NCBI GenBank assembly: GCA_018400215.1 | Contig: JAGYNF010000106.1 | Coordinates: forward strand, 1-5,974 | Length of the DNA stretch: 5,974 nucleotides | Direction of reading: 5' to 3' | Source of the DNA: Cyanobium sp. M55B138 | GTDB lineage: Bacteria; Cyanobacteriota; Cyanobacteriia; PCC-6307; Cyanobiaceae | Shown here: positions 4,293-5,974 of the stretch, one piece after another | Layout of the letters: every line of letters begins with the position of its first letter | How positions within the stretch are numbered: the stretch's first letter is position 1 | The notes under the pieces: generated by a model | Told to the model about the DNA's origin: nothing | The model's database searches: none | Seen by the model: the letters and a program-made list of their open reading frames with translations, nothing else | Translations under genes and position numbers: made by a program

Positions 4293-5947
4293 CGGGCGGC
4301 CTCCACGGGATCGTTGGCTGGTGGGTTGGCGGCGTTGCGGGAGGGGCTGCCGTAGCCGTAGGGCTCGGTGACCAGGGGAGCTTCCCCGATCCAGTTCTCA
4401 ACCGGTGGGGGGGAGCTGGTGAGCCACTCCGGGGTGAGGGCATTCCAGGGATTATCCCCCGCCTCTTCGCCCTTGATCGCCGTGACCACCACATTCACCA
4501 GCAGGGGCAGGGTGCTGATCGCCATGATCAGGGCACCCACGCTGCTCACCTGGTTGAGGGTGGTGAAGGTGGGGTCGTATTCGGCCACCCGGCGCGGCAT
4601 GCCGTTGAGGCCAAGCCAGTGCTGGGGCAGGAAGCAGAGGTTGAAGCCAATGAAGGTGAGCAGGAAGTGCAGGCGGCCCAGATCTTCATTCAGCAGGCGA
4701 CCGGTGAACTTGGGATACCAGTGGTAAAGCGAGGCGAAGATCACAAACACCGTGCCGCCATACACGATGTAGTGGAAGTGACCCACCACGTAGTAGGTGT
4801 CGTGCACGTGGATATCAAAGGGCACCTGGGCCAGGGTGATGCCAGTGATGCCGCCGAACACAAAGTTGAGAATAAATCCGCAGGAAAACAGCATGGCTGA
4901 ATTCAGGGCAATCTTTCCACCCCATAGGGTGGCGATCCAGTTGAAGAACTTAATGCCGGTGGGAACGGCAATAAACGATGTGGCAATTGTGAAAAATAAC
5001 CGCATCCAGGGGGGCGTGCCACTGGTGAACATGTGGTGCGCCCAGACGATCAAACCCAGGAACACAATGGCCATGATTGAATACACCATGGTGGTGTAGC
5101 CAAACAGGGGTTTGCGGGCGTGCACCGGCAGGATTTCACTCACCAGGCCAAAGGCCGGCAGCACCATGATGTAGACGGCTGGATGGGAATAGAACCAGAA
5201 CAGGTGCTGATACACCACCACATTGCCGCCCAGGGTGGGATTGAAGAAGCCGGTGTGGGCAATGATGTCGAAACTCAGCAGGATCAACACCCCCGCCAGC
5301 ACGGGGGTGGAGAGCACCACCAGCAGGCTGGTGCCCAGCATGGCCCAGCAGTACATCGGCAACTGCATCAGCTTCAGGCCCGGCCGGCGCAGCTTCAGCA
5401 CCGTGGCAATGAAGTTCACCGCACCAAAAATGGAGCTGCCGCCCAGCAGTAGCACGCTCAAAATCCACACCACCTGGCCGGCCGCCGGCGTGGTGAGGCT
5501 GAGGGGTGGGTAGGCCGTCCAACCGGACTGGGCCGCGGCGCCAGCCAGGAAGTAGCTGCTGATCAGCAGGAAACCGGCCGGCGGAATCATCCAGAAGGCC
5601 ACGGCATTGAGCCTGGGGAAGGCCATGTCCCGGGCCCCCACATAGAAGGGAATCAGATAGTTACCGAAGGCACCATTCACCACCGGCACGATCCAGAGAA
5701 AGATCATCACCGTGCCGTGCAGGGTGAGGGTCTCGTTGTAGGTGTCGCGGCTCACAAAGTCGGAGATCGGGCTTGCCAGCTCGGCCCGGATCACGCCGGC
5801 GAGGGCGCCGCCCACGAAGTAGAAGAAAAAGCCGGTCACCAGATATTGGAGACCGATCACCTTGTGATCAAGGCTGAAACTGAAGTAGCGCAGCCAGCCG
5901 CTCGGTTGTAGGCCGGTGCTGAGCTCGCTGGGATTGGCAACGGTCAT
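4289..5947 (-). CDS. ctaD: Cytochrome c oxidase subunit I (A2-type heme-copper oxidase)
   Basis: 552 residues, full length, with twelve expected helices. This is the catalytic subunit of the respiratory terminal oxidase, reducing O2 to water and pumping protons. Heme and copper ligands are all visible: His77 (TLHGTVM) and His392 for the low-spin heme; His390 for the O2-binding heme (VGHFHY); His255, His304 and His305 for CuB (SHPAVY, WAHHMF). Tyr259 is the expected partner cross-linked to the CuB His. Lys333 in PTGIKFFNW marks the K-channel; Asp107 in GARDMAFPR with Asn91/Asn96 marks the D-channel entrance; His382-Asp383 is the Mg-site pair. The D-channel end reads YSHPAV instead of GHPEV, the A2-type signature. 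The C-terminus has the usual SPPPVENW piece followed by a polar tail. No Shine-Dalgarno is evident before the ATG, which suits coupling to an upstream ctaC. ctaE follows with an ATGA overlap. Confidence 0.98.
   Translation of the reverse strand: MTVANPSELSTGLQPSGWLRYFSFSLDHKVIGLQYLVTGFFFYFVGGALAGVIRAELASPISDFVSRDTYNETLTLHGTVMIFLWIVPVVNGAFGNYLIPFYVGARDMAFPRLNAVAFWMIPPAGFLLISSYFLAGAAAQSGWTAYPPLSLTTPAAGQVVWILSVLLLGGSSIFGAVNFIATVLKLRRPGLKLMQLPMYCWAMLGTSLLVVLSTPVLAGVLILLSFDIIAHTGFFNPTLGGNVVVYQHLFWFYSHPAVYIMVLPAFGLVSEILPVHARKPLFGYTTMVYSIMAIVFLGLIVWAHHMFTSGTPPWMRLFFTIATSFIAVPTGIKFFNWIATLWGGKIALNSAMLFSCGFILNFVFGGITGITLAQVPFDIHVHDTYYVVGHFHYIVYGGTVFVIFASLYHWYPKFTGRLLNEDLGRLHFLLTFIGFNLCFLPQHWLGLNGMPRRVAEYDPTFTTLNQVSSVGALIMAISTLPLLVNVVVTAIKGEEAGDNPWNALTPEWLTSSPPPVENWIGEAPLVTEPYGYGSPSRNAANPPANDPVEAAR
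4300..4304 (-). promoter_or_regulatory. Shine-Dalgarno for ctaE inside the ctaD 3' end
   Basis: The minus strand reads GGAGG, seven bases before the ctaE ATG, embedded in the last codons of ctaD. With the ATGA overlap this indicates both coupling and independent initiation of subunit III. Confidence 0.7.
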
Positions 5948-5974
5948 GGCGCCGCCGATGGTGTTGCCGGAGCC
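5944..5974 (-). CDS. ctaC: Probable 3' end of cytochrome c oxidase subunit II (partial)
   Basis: Upstream of ctaD one minus-strand frame reads APATPSAAP and stops at a TGA that overlaps the ctaD ATG as ATGA, the same junction type as ctaD/ctaE. In cyanobacteria the gene before ctaD is normally ctaC, subunit II with the CuA site. Only nine complete codons are visible and none carries a diagnostic residue, so identity rests on position and the shared overlap style. The alternative is a leader with ctaC ending outside the window. Confidence 0.4.
   Translation of the reverse strand, partial: APATPSAAP

Noticed and set aside
3744..4355. 203-codon plus-strand frame antisense to ctaE
   Set aside because: The opposite strand encodes an unmistakable subunit III; this frame is Gly/Gln/Glu-rich shadow sequence.
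4407..4413. Run of seven G (C on the coding strand) in ctaD
   Set aside because: It encodes the conserved SPPP piece of subunit I and is short enough to be ordinary.

Overview
The window looks like chromosomal DNA from a GC-rich picocyanobacterium of the Synechococcus/Cyanobium type. The evidence is the protein set: a cyanobacterial AbrB-family regulator, a bifunctional-nuclease (DUF151) protein and a ctaC-D-E type cytochrome c oxidase operon. Very GC-rich third codon positions (CTG for Leu, GCC for Ala) and very tight gene packing agree with this. Genus placement is inference. I see no rRNA, tRNA, CRISPR array, insertion sequence or phage gene.

Layout, left to right. (1) Bases 1-214 hold the 3' end of an unrecognised plus-strand gene. 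Its TGA directly abuts the reverse-complement TAG of the next gene, with no spacer. (2) Minus-strand pair, bases 215-1895: a DUF151/BFN-family protein followed by an aldo/keto reductase with a C-terminal two-cluster ferredoxin-like domain. The two genes overlap by 17 nt. (3) A 51-bp divergent gap at 1896-1946. (4) Plus-strand pair, bases 1947-3198: riboflavin synthase (ribE) followed by a six-helix DUF308/HdeD-like membrane protein. (5) Minus-strand block, bases 3046-5974: a cyAbrB-like regulator, cytochrome c oxidase subunit III (ctaE), subunit I (ctaD), and probably the last codons of subunit II (ctaC). The ctaD/ctaE junction is an ATGA overlap, and the proposed ctaC/ctaD junction would be another.

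Functionally, ctaC-D-E encode the terminal aa3-type oxidase of cyanobacterial respiration. Subunit I has the YSHP motif of A2-type heme-copper oxidases in place of the proton-channel Glu. ribE makes riboflavin, the FMN/FAD precursor. The Fe-S aldo/keto reductase is an orphan redox enzyme. The regulator downstream of ctaE may be read with the oxidase operon or from its own promoter; the sequence does not settle which.

Most of this is ordinary housekeeping. Two points deserve a second look. A run of ten G near the end of ribE is placed so that losing one G, or a -1 slip, fuses riboflavin synthase in frame to the downstream membrane protein. The AbrB reading frame runs past its expected end and picks up a 50-residue His/Gln-rich tail encoded antisense to that same membrane-protein gene. 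I found no convincing previously undescribed multi-gene system.
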